A DNA stretch of 64,000 nucleotides from Shewanella pneumatophori (GCF_023283895.1 NZ_JAKILB010000016.1:45425-109424), one strand, 5' to 3'; positions 34,341 to 43,699 are shown, counted from the first letter of the stretch. A program made the numbers and translations. The notes: generated from the letters alone by a model not told the origin.

Positions 34341-34378
34341 AAAAAATCATCCTGCTTTTTGCTCGATGATTTTTTTTG
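34341..34378 (+). terminator. terminator of dolP, embedded in the end of the EamA gene
   Basis: AAAAAATCATC / GATGATTTTTTTT, 11-bp stem with a 13-nt loop and T-run, 22 bp after dolP. The same bases encode the last residues of the convergent EamA gene. Confidence 0.75.
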
Positions 34379-35231
34379 GCTTCAATTTGTTCAATTTCAT
34401 TGCAAACCAAGGCAAAACTAACGACGGTAAGACAATAAAGCTAGCGCCCAACCAACTTAATCCATCTAACCATTCATCAAATAACAACCAACCAAACAAT
34501 ACGCAAAACAACAAACCGGTATACTCAGCTATCGCAATTTGGCTCGCCTCAGCTTTGCGATAAGCCAAGACACACGACCAATGATAAGCGAGTAAAAAGC
34601 TATTGCTCAGCGCAGCCATACCTATTAGAGGCCAGTTTACTCCTTCAAAACCCTGTACTAACACCATAATCAATGTCAGTGGAATGCTGAGAATGTTATA
34701 CAGCATTAGAGTCACACTTGGGTTTTCAGTTTCCGGTAATTTACGCAGTGCGAGTTGGTTTAACGCAAAAGTAAATGCCGAGATTAATACCGCTATACCA
34801 AACCAATTGATTTCACTTGGGCGTAATAAAATTAAAATACCAATAAAGCCTAGAATAGTGGCAGCCCACTGGATAGCGGTCACTTTCTCTTTTAAGAATA
34901 CACAACCCATCAAGACAATCATTAACGGCGCAGAAAAAAATAATGAGCTCACTGTCGCCATAGGTAATGACATCAATCCCATAATCAAACAAACCGCACC
35001 TAAAGCCCCAGTATTTGAGCGAAAGAAGTGCACTTTTAAATGCTTCGTTGAGGGCCTTTTGGCATAAATCCACAGTGGAAATAGCATTAGCACCGATAGT
35101 AATTGCCGCAGGAGCAGAAAAGTTGCAGCATTACTGCCTTCGGGGATCCATTTGATAGACACATCATACAAGGCACTAAAAAGGTTACCAAAAACGAGTA
35201 TTACCATTGCAATCATGACGTTGGTTTTCAT
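34347..35231 (-). CDS. EamA/RhaT-family drug/metabolite transporter
   Basis: 294 aa with ten hydrophobic helices in two EamA repeats (residues ~5-130 and ~145-280). SLPMATVSSLFFSAPLMIVLMG and AEYTGLLFCVLFGWLLFDEWLD are the characteristic repeat ends. Members move amino acids, nucleotides or other metabolites across the inner membrane; the substrate is not evident. Divergent from a LysR gene, with a palindrome between them that sits near its start, suggesting direct control. Confidence 0.88.
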   Translation of the reverse strand: MKTNVMIAMVILVFGNLFSALYDVSIKWIPEGSNAATFLLLRQLLSVLMLFPLWIYAKRPSTKHLKVHFFRSNTGALGAVCLIMGLMSLPMATVSSLFFSAPLMIVLMGCVFLKEKVTAIQWAATILGFIGILILLRPSEINWFGIAVLISAFTFALNQLALRKLPETENPSVTLMLYNILSIPLTLIMVLVQGFEGVNWPLIGMAALSNSFLLAYHWSCVLAYRKAEASQIAIAEYTGLLFCVLFGWLLFDEWLDGLSWLGASFIVLPSLVLPWFAMKLNKLKPKKIIEQKAG

Positions 35232-35248
35232 CTATATTCCGCAGTAGA

Positions 35249-35272
35249 GCATATTATCTGCGCATAATATGC
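35249..35272. promoter_or_regulatory. palindromic operator candidate between EamA and LysR genes
   Basis: GCATATTAT (35249-35257) and ATAATATGC (35264-35272) form a perfect 9-bp inverted repeat with a CTGCGC centre, 18-41 bp before the EamA start codon. Position and AT-rich dyad fit a LysR-family binding site. Confidence 0.6.
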
Positions 35273-35374
35273 CTCTAAAATACCGAACTAAAATGATGTT
35301 TTTTCGCTATGCATGAATTAAATTAATACTATGACAAGCATCACTCATTAAATTCATCCATTAGGCATAAAATA

Positions 35375-36244
35375 ATGCGTAAACTACCGCCACTTCGAGC
35401 ACTACAGGTTTTTGAGGCCGCAGCCAGACAGTCGCACTTTTCAAGAGCAGCTGTGGAACTGTGTATCACCCAAAGCGCCGTGTCTCACCAAGTAAAACAG
35501 CTAGAAGAGCATTATGGCGAACGTTTATTTAAGCGTGAAGGTAGGCAGCTTAACCTCACTGCTAAAGGCACTTTGCTTTATAACGGTCTAGAGCAAATTT
35601 TTAATGAGTTGAACGATTTAAGTATTAAGATTAGCGGTGAAAGTAATGATCAGTTGCGCCTCGCCGTGTATAGCTCATTTGCGATTAAATGGTTAATCCC
35701 AAGGCTCAGTGATTTTAGGCGTCAGCATCCACAAATTAAAATTCGCCTCGATATGATGACCAATGATCCCGAATTAACAGATAACGTCGCAGATATGTTT
35801 ATCACAGGGCAAAGCGGTCAATTAGGCTTTCATCACCACGTACTGCATAAAGAGCGGCTAATTCCTGTCATTAGCCCTAGTCTGTTAAGCCCAGATAAAA
35901 GTGCCATTGAAGAGCTTAGATTACATCCATTACTAACTGTTGATGAAGGGCCACTTGGGCTAGATTGGGACAGGTGGTTTGTAGCCAACAAGATGCAATT
36001 ACCTGCTGAGCAACAGCAGCATATTTTCAGCCACGTTTTAATGGCAATTGAAGCAGCAATCGCTGGCCAAGGTATCGCGTTAGCGTCTGACTTTATGGTG
36101 CAGGCGGATATTGAAAAAGGTTTATTAGTCGCACTCGAGTTACCGGATATCTTGACTGGATTTGAGTTCTATTTCAGTTGCAAACACCGTCGCCTAAAAG
36201 AACCCGCTATTGGTGCGTTTGTCTCTTGGTTAGCAACACAATAA
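35375..36244 (+). CDS. LysR-family regulator, GcvA-like
   Basis: 289 aa. The N-terminus LPPLRALQVFEAAARQSHFSRAAVELCITQSAVSHQVKQLEEHYG is the GcvA/AmpR-type winged HTH. The effector domain (LRLAVYSSFAIKWLIPRLSDF, then VISPSLL and GQGIALASDFMV) is complete. It probably regulates the divergent EamA transporter gene. Ends at a fully palindromic terminator. Confidence 0.9.
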   Translation: MRKLPPLRALQVFEAAARQSHFSRAAVELCITQSAVSHQVKQLEEHYGERLFKREGRQLNLTAKGTLLYNGLEQIFNELNDLSIKISGESNDQLRLAVYSSFAIKWLIPRLSDFRRQHPQIKIRLDMMTNDPELTDNVADMFITGQSGQLGFHHHVLHKERLIPVISPSLLSPDKSAIEELRLHPLLTVDEGPLGLDWDRWFVANKMQLPAEQQQHIFSHVLMAIEAAIAGQGIALASDFMVQADIEKGLLVALELPDILTGFEFYFSCKHRRLKEPAIGAFVSWLATQ

Positions 36245-36250
36245 GCCAAT

Positions 36251-36278
36251 AAAAAACCAGCGATATCGCTGGTTTTTT
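36251..36278. terminator. bidirectional terminator between LysR gene and trpS
   Basis: A complete 28-bp palindrome with AAAAAACCAGCG and CGCTGGTTTTTT arms. It ends the LysR gene on plus and trpS on minus, 16 bp past the trpS stop. Confidence 0.92.
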
Positions 36279-36294
36279 TATTAAACTTTTAAGC

Positions 36295-37305
36295 TTAAAC
36301 GATAAGACCAATCTTCTCGTAAACGCTCTTAATAGTTGCTTCTGCGCGGATTTGCGCTTTCTCAGCACCTTCTTTCATCACTTGATTCAAAAACGCTTGA
36401 TCAGCACGGTACTCTTTAAAGCGCTGTTGTAGTGGTTCTAACATGCCAACGACCGCTTCACCTGTTGCAACTTTTAAGTGGCCATACATCTTGCCTTCAA
36501 ACTCAGCCTCAAGGCTAGCAATTGACTGGCCAGTACAACCAGACATTAGGCTCAATAAGTTAGACACACCTGGCTTTTCAGCCACATCAAAGCGCACTAC
36601 TGGCGGCTCTTCACTATCGGTCATCGCCTTTTTAACTTTCTTCAAGATTGCTTTAGGATCTTCTAGCAGACCAATAACGTTATTACGGTTATCGTCAGAC
36701 TTAGACATCTTTTTAAGCGGATCTTGCAATGACATTACCTTAGCGCCGTGCTCAGGAATGAATGGCTCAGGTACTACAAATGTTTCGCCGTAAGCATTGT
36801 TGAAACGCGTTGCAATATCACGAGTTAACTCAAGGTGTTGCTTTTGGTCTTGACCCACTGGGATCTCATTTGCTTGATAAAGCAAAATGTCCGCAGCCAT
36901 TAGTACTGGATAGCCAAATAAACCAACGTTGATATTGTTAGCGTGCTTTTGCGACTTATCTTTAAACTGAGTCATGCGGTTAAGCTCACCCATTTGGGTG
37001 TAACAGTTTAATGCCCAGCCAAGTTGAGTATGCTGCGGAACCTGTGACTGAATAAATACAGTGCTCTTTTTAGGATCAACACCACATGCTAAGTACAGTG
37101 CTAGCGTATCAAGGCAAGCTTCACGTAATTTAACTGGATCTTGTCTGACAGTAATCGCATGCAGGTCAACGACGCAATAAAGGCAATCATGACTATCTTG
37201 CATTGCAACCCACTGACGTAACGCGCCCATATAGTTGCCGATGGTAAGCTCGCCTGATGGCTGTGCTCCGCTTAGAACTACTGGTTTCGTTAGGGGGGTC
37301 GTCAT
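36295..37305 (-). CDS. trpS: tryptophanyl-tRNA synthetase
   Basis: 336 aa class I synthetase. The HIGH-like motif is TIGN (residues ~21-24) in SGAQPSGELTIGNYMGAL, and the KMSKS loop is KKMSKSDDN near residue 198. Rossmann elements CLYCVVDLHAIT and PVGQDQKQHLELTRDIA are standard. It charges tRNA-Trp in the cytoplasm. Third gene of the rpe-gph-trpS operon, 5 bp after gph. Confidence 0.98.
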   Translation of the reverse strand: MTTPLTKPVVLSGAQPSGELTIGNYMGALRQWVAMQDSHDCLYCVVDLHAITVRQDPVKLREACLDTLALYLACGVDPKKSTVFIQSQVPQHTQLGWALNCYTQMGELNRMTQFKDKSQKHANNINVGLFGYPVLMAADILLYQANEIPVGQDQKQHLELTRDIATRFNNAYGETFVVPEPFIPEHGAKVMSLQDPLKKMSKSDDNRNNVIGLLEDPKAILKKVKKAMTDSEEPPVVRFDVAEKPGVSNLLSLMSGCTGQSIASLEAEFEGKMYGHLKVATGEAVVGMLEPLQQRFKEYRADQAFLNQVMKEGAEKAQIRAEATIKSVYEKIGLIV

Positions 37306-37310
37306 CTTGT

Positions 37311-38009
37311 TTATTGCTCCGTTGCGTTGTCGCGCAGTTTAAGTAGCGCGGTTATTTCACTAAATTGTTCACATACGGCATCAGGGCCGCTTAGCCCAAT
37401 ATCTTCACCGTAGTTATAGCCATAGGTCAAGCCCACAGAGGCAACCTTAGCTGCTTTTGCTGCAATAATGTCGTTCTTTGAGTCTCCGACCATTAATAAT
37501 TGCTCAGCAGGCAGCTGCCACTCATGCAAAATATGCTGTAGCGGCAATGGATCTGGCTTCATCTTAGCGAGTGAATCACCGCCGAGTACCAAATCAAAAT
37601 ACTGGTTAAGATTAAACGACTCAAGCAGCGGAATAGTAAACTCATATGGCTTGTTGGTCACAATAGCCATTTGATAGCCGGCTTGCTTAAGCTGAACTAG
37701 AACCGCCTCAACACCTGCATATAACACGCTGTGCTGTTGTAAATTAAGCTTATAAAAATGCATAAAACGCGGCATGGTAGCTTGCAACTGTTCTTCGCTC
37801 ATCGCGCTTTCAAGAGCAAATGTTAATGCTCTACGCATTAGCATTTCTGCGCCATTACCTACCCAGCTGCGCACCATATCATCGGTGCATAATGGCAAAT
37901 TCAACTCATCAAGTACGGCGCGAGTTGCCGCAGCAAGATCTGGAACGCTATCGATTAGCGTTCCATCCAAGTCAAATGCTACAGCTTTTATTTGACTAAA
38001 AGGGCTCAT
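37311..38009 (-). CDS. gph: phosphoglycolate phosphatase
   Basis: 232 aa HAD hydrolase. Motif I is AFDLDGTLIDS, motif II IVTNKP, motif III/IV KPDPLPLQHIL ... LMVGDSKNDIIAA. The capping helices lie between residues ~20 and 95. It removes phosphate from 2-phosphoglycolate, produced during DNA repair. Between rpe and trpS, with gaps of 3 and 5 bp, the order conserved in enterics. Confidence 0.96.
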   Translation of the reverse strand: MSPFSQIKAVAFDLDGTLIDSVPDLAAATRAVLDELNLPLCTDDMVRSWVGNGAEMLMRRALTFALESAMSEEQLQATMPRFMHFYKLNLQQHSVLYAGVEAVLVQLKQAGYQMAIVTNKPYEFTIPLLESFNLNQYFDLVLGGDSLAKMKPDPLPLQHILHEWQLPAEQLLMVGDSKNDIIAAKAAKVASVGLTYGYNYGEDIGLSGPDAVCEQFSEITALLKLRDNATEQ

Positions 38010-38012
38010 TAA

Positions 38013-38687
38013 TTACGCCTCGATGCTTGCTAATTCAGCGCGCATCTCATCAATTACGGCTTTGTAATCTGGAGTATTAAAAATAGCAGAACCCGCAACA
38101 AACATATCTGCACCTGCAGCAGCAATCTCAGCGATATTATCAACTTTAACGCCGCCATCCACTTGCAAACGAATGTCGTAACCACTGTCGTCAATCAGCT
38201 TACGTACTTGGCGTAGCTTATCTAGCGTAGAAGGAATAAATGATTGGCCGCCAAAACCAGGATTTACTGACATCAGCAAAATTACGTCTAGTTTGTCCAT
38301 GACATGATCTAAATAATGCAGTGGTGTGGCAGGGTTAAATACCAAACCTGCCTTACAGCCTGACTCTTTAATCAATTGTAATGTTCGGTCAATGTGCTCA
38401 GACGCTTCTGGGTGAAAAGTAATAATAGACGCGCCGGCCTTAGCAAAATCTGGAATGATTCTATCAACAGGCTTAACCATTAAGTGCACATCAATATCGG
38501 CAGTTACCCCATAATTACGCAATGCTTGGCACACCATAGGACCAATAGTTAAGTTAGGCACATAATGGTTATCCATAACATCAAAATGAACAACATCAGC
38601 CCCCGCATTTAATACGGCATCAACATCTTCACCTAGACGCGCAAAATCGGCAGACAAAATAGAAGGAGCAATCAAAAATGGACGCAT
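38013..38687 (-). CDS. rpe: ribulose-phosphate 3-epimerase
   Basis: 224 aa TIM barrel. Signatures: IAPSILSADFARLGEDV, HFDVMDNHYVPNLTIGP (metal His/Asp), HLMVKPVD, MSVNPGFGGQSF and QVDGGVKVDNI. It interconverts ribulose-5-phosphate and xylulose-5-phosphate in the pentose phosphate pathway. First gene of the rpe-gph-trpS operon. Confidence 0.98.
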   Translation of the reverse strand: MRPFLIAPSILSADFARLGEDVDAVLNAGADVVHFDVMDNHYVPNLTIGPMVCQALRNYGVTADIDVHLMVKPVDRIIPDFAKAGASIITFHPEASEHIDRTLQLIKESGCKAGLVFNPATPLHYLDHVMDKLDVILLMSVNPGFGGQSFIPSTLDKLRQVRKLIDDSGYDIRLQVDGGVKVDNIAEIAAAGADMFVAGSAIFNTPDYKAVIDEMRAELASIEA

Positions 38688-38888
38688 AACGAACTCACCT
38701 GAATGTTTAAGAAGTACGCTATTCTACCTGCTGCAGCTATAGCCCTCCACACCTGAGCGCCCATTTAAGCTAATTAGCAGAGATAAAATTATTCATAGAA
38801 ACAGCAAAATATAATTTACTCTTTAAAAATGTTTAAAATATGAGCTGCTTTGCTATAATACTGCGACTAGGTTTGTAATGGAGGCAAA

Positions 38889-39221
38889 ATGAAGGGACTA
38901 TTTCAAAATACTGCAATGATAAAGTCAGCAGCAGTTTTCGCTTTTGCCTGCACCGTCGTTACCACCTTAGCCCTGTCATCAAAGTCTGTTGATTCTGCTT
39001 CGGCCGCGTGCGCCTGCGACGCTGAAGAAAGTCATTACAATCCAAGCCTACCAGCTAGCCATCCGAGTAATCGCTGTGCAAGCCAAACTGACAATTTAAG
39101 CTGGAAAAGTTGGTTAACAGGCCAAAGCCAAACCAATCAACTGCACTTTATTGATCTGTTTGAATTGTTATATGGCCATGAAAGTGCGCCAATCAACAAT
39201 AGCTCACCACTAAACAAGTAA
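38889..39221 (+). CDS. small exported or membrane-anchored protein, unknown
   Basis: 110 aa; GGAGG upstream of ATG 38889 and a TATAAT at 38854-38859 support it as a real gene. One hydrophobic segment (~13-30, SAAVFAFACTVVTTLALSS) is followed by a short Cys-containing stretch SAACACDAEE, then a polar region with one more Cys and HFIDLFELLYGHESAP. No family recognised. It is followed 7 bp later by a DUF2970 gene and may form a two-gene unit, inserted between dam and rpe. Confidence 0.7.
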   Translation: MKGLFQNTAMIKSAAVFAFACTVVTTLALSSKSVDSASAACACDAEESHYNPSLPASHPSNRCASQTDNLSWKSWLTGQSQTNQLHFIDLFELLYGHESAPINNSSPLNK

Positions 39222-39228
39222 ACTATCC

Positions 39229-39414
39229 ATGCTGCGCCATTTATGGCAGGTTTTATCGAGTACTGTTGCGGCATTTTTTGGAGTACAAACTGACAAGAAT
39301 CGGCTGCGAGATTTTCAAACCTCTTCACCGATCCCGTTCATTGTGATGGGCGTGATTGTAGCTATGGTATTTGTTGCTGGATTACTACTTATCGTTAATC
39401 AAGTTTTGGCTTAA
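39229..39414 (+). CDS. DUF2970 small membrane protein
   Basis: 61 aa. LWQVLSSTVAAFFGVQTDKNRLRDFQ followed by a single C-terminal membrane helix (FIVMGVIVAMVFVAGLLLIV) is the DUF2970 pattern. Role unknown. It ends 44 bp before the convergent dam stop, and no terminator is evident between them. Confidence 0.85.
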   Translation: MLRHLWQVLSSTVAAFFGVQTDKNRLRDFQTSSPIPFIVMGVIVAMVFVAGLLLIVNQVLA

Positions 39415-39458
39415 GCCTAAGCAACGAGCCTTAAACGATAGCAATTATCCGCAGAATA

Positions 39459-40298
39459 CTAGTCATTCTCGCTATGATAAGAGTCATCGTACAAAGCCAT
39501 TAGCTCATCAACTTTTTTACGACCACTACCCTTTTGACTAATATTGCGCTGCACCTGAATCGTGTCGAATCGAGCGCCATGGTATAACTCGCGCGTTAGC
39601 GGGATATCATGATTACTAATTAGCACAGGTATACCACGGTCTATAGCAGTGTGGCGTGCCTGCCTTGCAAGTAATGCTTGGTCATCGAGTGAGAACCCCG
39701 TACCAACATAAGTTGTAAAGCTCGCGGTTGATGACAGCGGCGCATATGGCGGATCGCAATAAACAACATCGCCAGCTTGAGTCATGTCTATCGCTTGCTC
39801 ATATCCAATACAATGAAACTCTGCATTTTGCGCTTTTGCTGAAAAAGCTCGGATCTCTTTTTCTGGGAAGTATGGCTTCTTATATGAGCCAAACGGCACA
39901 TTAAAACCACCTTTACGATTATAACGGCATAAACCATTAAAACCGTGGCGATTCATGTATAAGAAGTACACTGAACGCTTGAAAGGATCTTTCGTGGCAT
40001 TAAACGCGGTACGGATTTTATAGTAGGCTTCTTTTTCGTTCATCTCAGGAACAAAAAGTGCCTTCGCCGCTGCAATGTATTTTTCAGGCTCTTTTTGCAC
40101 AATTTTGTACAAGTTAATCAAATCATGATTAATGTCGCACAATAAATAGCGCTTGTAATTGGTATTGAGAAACACCGAGCCAGCACCGACAAAAGGTTCA
40201 ACCAAACGGTCACCTTGAGGAAGATGCGCAGATAAGGCTTCAATCAGTTTAAATTTTCCGCCAGCCCACTTTAAAAAGGCTCTTTGTTTTTTAATCAT
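39459..40298 (-). CDS. dam: DNA adenine methylase
   Basis: 279 aa. N-terminal SAM motif FLKWAGGKFKL and LVEPFVGAGSVFLN; catalytic DPPY with Asp182 (VVYCDPPYAPLS). It methylates adenine in GATC, serving mismatch repair and replication control. Order aroK-aroB-damX-dam-rpe is that of enterics, except for the two small plus-strand genes placed before rpe. Confidence 0.97.
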   Translation of the reverse strand: MIKKQRAFLKWAGGKFKLIEALSAHLPQGDRLVEPFVGAGSVFLNTNYKRYLLCDINHDLINLYKIVQKEPEKYIAAAKALFVPEMNEKEAYYKIRTAFNATKDPFKRSVYFLYMNRHGFNGLCRYNRKGGFNVPFGSYKKPYFPEKEIRAFSAKAQNAEFHCIGYEQAIDMTQAGDVVYCDPPYAPLSSTASFTTYVGTGFSLDDQALLARQARHTAIDRGIPVLISNHDIPLTRELYHGARFDTIQVQRNISQKGSGRKKVDELMALYDDSYHSEND

Positions 40299-40351
40299 TT
40301 AAATTGATCGAATGCTTGTGAAAAAGACAGCTGTCGATTGTACTCTGTTTA

Positions 40352-41779
40352 TTATTGAATTTCACGAGTTGGAATAACTTCTTGTAACTGATATTCACCC
40401 AGATTTTGCCACTCTCTTATCCATGGCTCAGAAATTCCGGTGTTTGCCACCAGCTGAGCCGAATACTCTTGCGCCATTTTCCTATTGTCAAAATGTCCGT
40501 TGAGTACAATCCAGCGCTGCTTATAACGCGCTACTTGCACTTGTGGAACACCATCCAAAGCCTGCAACATGTTATTTAATGATTTTATCTTTTTGACACT
40601 AGCAAGCTGCAAAGTGTAGCCCTTAGAAGGCTTTATAGCATGATTGACAACATTTACGTCAACAGCAATCTCAGAAGCAAACTGTTCAGTTAAATCTGGT
40701 TGATGTTCATTAACGTTATCGAATTTAGATGTCGCATCTATTACTCGGTTGACATCGTCGAATGTTGTTGCTGGAACAGCAGTGTAAGTATTAACTGTCT
40801 CTATTGCCGTGTCGCTTTGAGCCGTTTGTGCTTGTGCTTGAATTTGCCGATTATCAATCTCTGTTTGTTTTGCGGCGTTAGGCTTAATAAACACATGCTT
40901 GCCTAAAACCTTAGCGCCATAAGCTTCGAGAAACCTATCGCCCTGACTAAAGCGCGCTTCAACATCTGCCGCAAACTCCACCTTATGGGTGGCTTGGCTT
41001 AACTTATCAGTGCTGCTACCTAAAAATAGCCAACTAAGCAGTAAGGCTATGATGATTACCGCCGACAAACCGATGATGACTTTTAGTTTAGATTTTTTAA
41101 CTAGCGCTTCTGATTCACCATTTAAAGATAGGTCTAATAAATCAACCACCTCTTTGGGTGTCCCCAGTTGCATTTCCAAGCGATTTTTAACTATGTCCCT
41201 TGGCGTAAATGGATGTTGTTCACTGCGACTTAACAGCGTGTAATAGAGACCTTCTCGTTCAGGCTGTTCTAATGGTTCAATTTGCACCGCTACAACTTGC
41301 TCTAGCAATGATTCTGGTAGTTGCTCAGTCAGCTCGCTAAAAAACTCAGCTGGCGCCGTCATCAATAGTTTTATTGATTTACCAGGCAATACCATTTGGC
41401 TTAGCACTATACACTCAGCCCAAATCTCTAAAGGCAACCAATGAGCATCATCTAAAACAATGCAACTCTCACTTGGTAGTGAAGCACTGACGCTGAGAAG
41501 ACACTCTGGCAGCGGGATCTCATCATCAAATACCGGATCATTTAGCAACTGGACTAACACTTTGCGTCGGATCTCAGCGCTATCGCAGTGCTTAGGACAC
41601 ATCACTAACGCCGAGCTATGCTGCTCTAGCTCGCTCAGTAATGCTGTAACTAAAGTTGTTTTGCCAGCTCCACCTTCCCCAGTTAGCACCATAAGTTGCT
41701 GACCATAGGTACTTAGATGCAACAAACGCTGTAATAATGCATCTTGGCTTGGCAACAAAGTCGATTCAGTAAACGGCAT
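40352..41779 (-). CDS. damX: DamX cell-division protein with SPOR domain
   Basis: 475 aa from ATG 41779 (a TTG five codons earlier is less likely). The N-terminal ~220 residues form an AAA-type ATPase domain with Walker A GEGGAGKTTLV and IVLDDAHWL. One membrane helix follows at ~235-255 (VIIGLSAVIIIALLLSWLFL), then a variable periplasmic linker and a C-terminal SPOR domain (KGYTLQLASVKK ... WIVLNGHFDNRKMAQEY), which binds denuded septal peptidoglycan. The ATPase domain is absent from E. coli DamX but usual in this lineage as I recall. Confidence 0.9.
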   Translation of the reverse strand: MPFTESTLLPSQDALLQRLLHLSTYGQQLMVLTGEGGAGKTTLVTALLSELEQHSSALVMCPKHCDSAEIRRKVLVQLLNDPVFDDEIPLPECLLSVSASLPSESCIVLDDAHWLPLEIWAECIVLSQMVLPGKSIKLLMTAPAEFFSELTEQLPESLLEQVVAVQIEPLEQPEREGLYYTLLSRSEQHPFTPRDIVKNRLEMQLGTPKEVVDLLDLSLNGESEALVKKSKLKVIIGLSAVIIIALLLSWLFLGSSTDKLSQATHKVEFAADVEARFSQGDRFLEAYGAKVLGKHVFIKPNAAKQTEIDNRQIQAQAQTAQSDTAIETVNTYTAVPATTFDDVNRVIDATSKFDNVNEHQPDLTEQFASEIAVDVNVVNHAIKPSKGYTLQLASVKKIKSLNNMLQALDGVPQVQVARYKQRWIVLNGHFDNRKMAQEYSAQLVANTGISEPWIREWQNLGEYQLQEVIPTREIQ

Positions 41780-41929
41780 CAAATAAGATCCCAACTAGCA
41801 CAAAAGTGACACGTTATTTCAGGCAATAAAAAAGAGTAACTACCAGCTAGAACTAGAGCTAAATAAGAAGAATTAGAGCTGTGATTGTTAATTTGTAATT
41901 TAGAGTTCACCGATCACCTGCAACATCGT

Positions 41930-43009
41930 TTATGCGCAGTTGATAACCTCTTCCAGTAACTCATCAGTCACATCACTATAGATCCCTGCTTGGCCTATTG
42001 CCTCAGGTAATACTAATCGTAATTGACCTTTAAGTACCTTCTTGTCTCGACGCATATGCTTAATGAATTGCTCAAAATGCATAGTCTCAGGTGCTGATGT
42101 AGGTAAATCAAATGCCGCTAATAACGCTGTAATACGACAAACTATTGACTCATCGACTAACCCAAGCTTGTTTGATGTTTTTGCAGCAAGTACTGTGCCA
42201 GCAGAAACCGCTTCACCGTGTAGCCAAACACCGTAGCCCATCTCTGCTTCAATAGCATGACCAAAGGTGTGTCCAAGGTTTAACAGCGCGCGCACCGCTT
42301 GTTCTGTTTCGTCCTTTTCAACTACTTCGGCTTTGATTTCACAACAACGACTAATCGCATATTCAAGTGCATCAGTATCTAGTGCTCGTAGGGCGTCGAC
42401 GTTATTTTCAAGCCATTGAAAAAAGTCTGCGTCCCAAATAACACCGTATTTGATCACTTCTGCCATGCCAGCAGCAAACTCACGCTTTGGTAACGTGCTG
42501 AGACAGTTGGTATCAATTAACACACACTTAGGCTGATAGAATGCACCTATCATATTTTTACCTAGTGGATGATTAACTGCCGTTTTACCACCAACAGATG
42601 AATCTACTTGCGATAACAGCGTGGTCGGAATTTGGATGAAATCGACACCACGTTGGTAACTGGCAGCTGCAAAGCCTGTCATATCACCAATGACTCCACC
42701 GCCTAACGCGACGAGAACGGTATCACGACCAAGGTTTTGCTCTAGCAGTGAAGTGAAAATAACATTCATCTGCTCAAGCGTTTTGTATTGCTCACCGTCA
42801 GGTAATATCACCGGCGTCACGCATGCGAAATCCGACAGCATAGCTTCTACCTGTTGAAGGTAGAGAGGCGCTATCGTTTCATTGGTAACGATTAGAATGT
42901 TTTTATGTTGAAGATAGCGAGCTAGATGCTCGCTACTACTAAACAAATTCTGGCCAATTTCAATTGGGTAACTACGCTCTTCGAGCTCAACCAGAACTTG
43001 TTTCGTCAT
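41930..43009 (-). CDS. aroB: 3-dehydroquinate synthase
   Basis: 359 aa. NAD- and metal-binding signatures: VILPDGEQYKTLEQM, ALGGGVIGDMTGFAAASYQRGV, PTTLLSQVDSSVGGKTAVNH and LNLGHTFGHAIE with its metal His residues. It converts DAHP to 3-dehydroquinate in the shikimate pathway. 3 bp after aroK. Confidence 0.98.
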   Translation of the reverse strand: MTKQVLVELEERSYPIEIGQNLFSSSEHLARYLQHKNILIVTNETIAPLYLQQVEAMLSDFACVTPVILPDGEQYKTLEQMNVIFTSLLEQNLGRDTVLVALGGGVIGDMTGFAAASYQRGVDFIQIPTTLLSQVDSSVGGKTAVNHPLGKNMIGAFYQPKCVLIDTNCLSTLPKREFAAGMAEVIKYGVIWDADFFQWLENNVDALRALDTDALEYAISRCCEIKAEVVEKDETEQAVRALLNLGHTFGHAIEAEMGYGVWLHGEAVSAGTVLAAKTSNKLGLVDESIVCRITALLAAFDLPTSAPETMHFEQFIKHMRRDKKVLKGQLRLVLPEAIGQAGIYSDVTDELLEEVINCA

Positions 43010-43012
43010 ATC

Positions 43013-43528
43013 TTAAAAACCTAATTGTTCGATAATTTGGTTTGCAACCACTTTGGCGCTTTGCTCGTCAGTCTTAACTATGACGTCTGCAATCTCTTCA
43101 TATAGAGGATTGCGCACCTCTGCTAGGTTTTCTAGCACTTCTCGTGGATCTTCAACTTGAAGTAATGGACGACGCTTATCTCTTTGCGTACGTGCAACTT
43201 GCTTGTCGATAGTTGTTTCTAGGTAAACAACGATACCACGCGCAGAAAGATTGTTACGGATCTCTTTGCTTTGAATCGAGCCACCGCCTGTTGCTAGGAC
43301 GATACCCTGTTTTTCGGTTAGATCAGCGACAACCTGTGTTTCACGGTTGCGGAAACCCTCTTCACCTTCAACATCAAAAACCCAAGCGATATCAGCACCT
43401 GTACGGCTTTCAATTTCTTGATCTGAATCGTGGAACTCTAAGTGCAGCATCTGTGCCAGATGACGGCCTATAGTGCTTTTACCAGCCCCCATAGGGCCTA
43501 CTAGGAAAATATTACGTTTCTCGGCCAT
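43013..43528 (-). CDS. aroK: shikimate kinase I
   Basis: 171 aa P-loop kinase: Walker A GPMGAGKSTIG, substrate-binding DSDQEIE and LATGGGS, lid RDKRRPLL. It phosphorylates shikimate. It precedes aroB and follows the pilMNOPQ operon on the same strand, separated by a hairpin at 43700. Confidence 0.98.
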   Translation of the reverse strand: MAEKRNIFLVGPMGAGKSTIGRHLAQMLHLEFHDSDQEIESRTGADIAWVFDVEGEEGFRNRETQVVADLTEKQGIVLATGGGSIQSKEIRNNLSARGIVVYLETTIDKQVARTQRDKRRPLLQVEDPREVLENLAEVRNPLYEEIADVIVKTDEQSAKVVANQIIEQLGF

Positions 43529-43699
43529 TTGATTTATACGTCTGAATCTTATTTAAGTTTGCCTATGTCAACTCAAATAAACGGAGTTGACCTTTAATCT
43601 TACCTTGCTCTATTGAGACTTGACCGCTGATTATCTCAGCTAAATGCCATCTAAGGCAAGCGGGGAATGCATTTCTATCAAAAATGTATTGAGCTAAAT

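Noticed and set aside
34603..35067. 154-codon plus-strand ORF
   Set aside because: Antisense shadow of the EamA transporter gene; no signal, family match or ribosome site.
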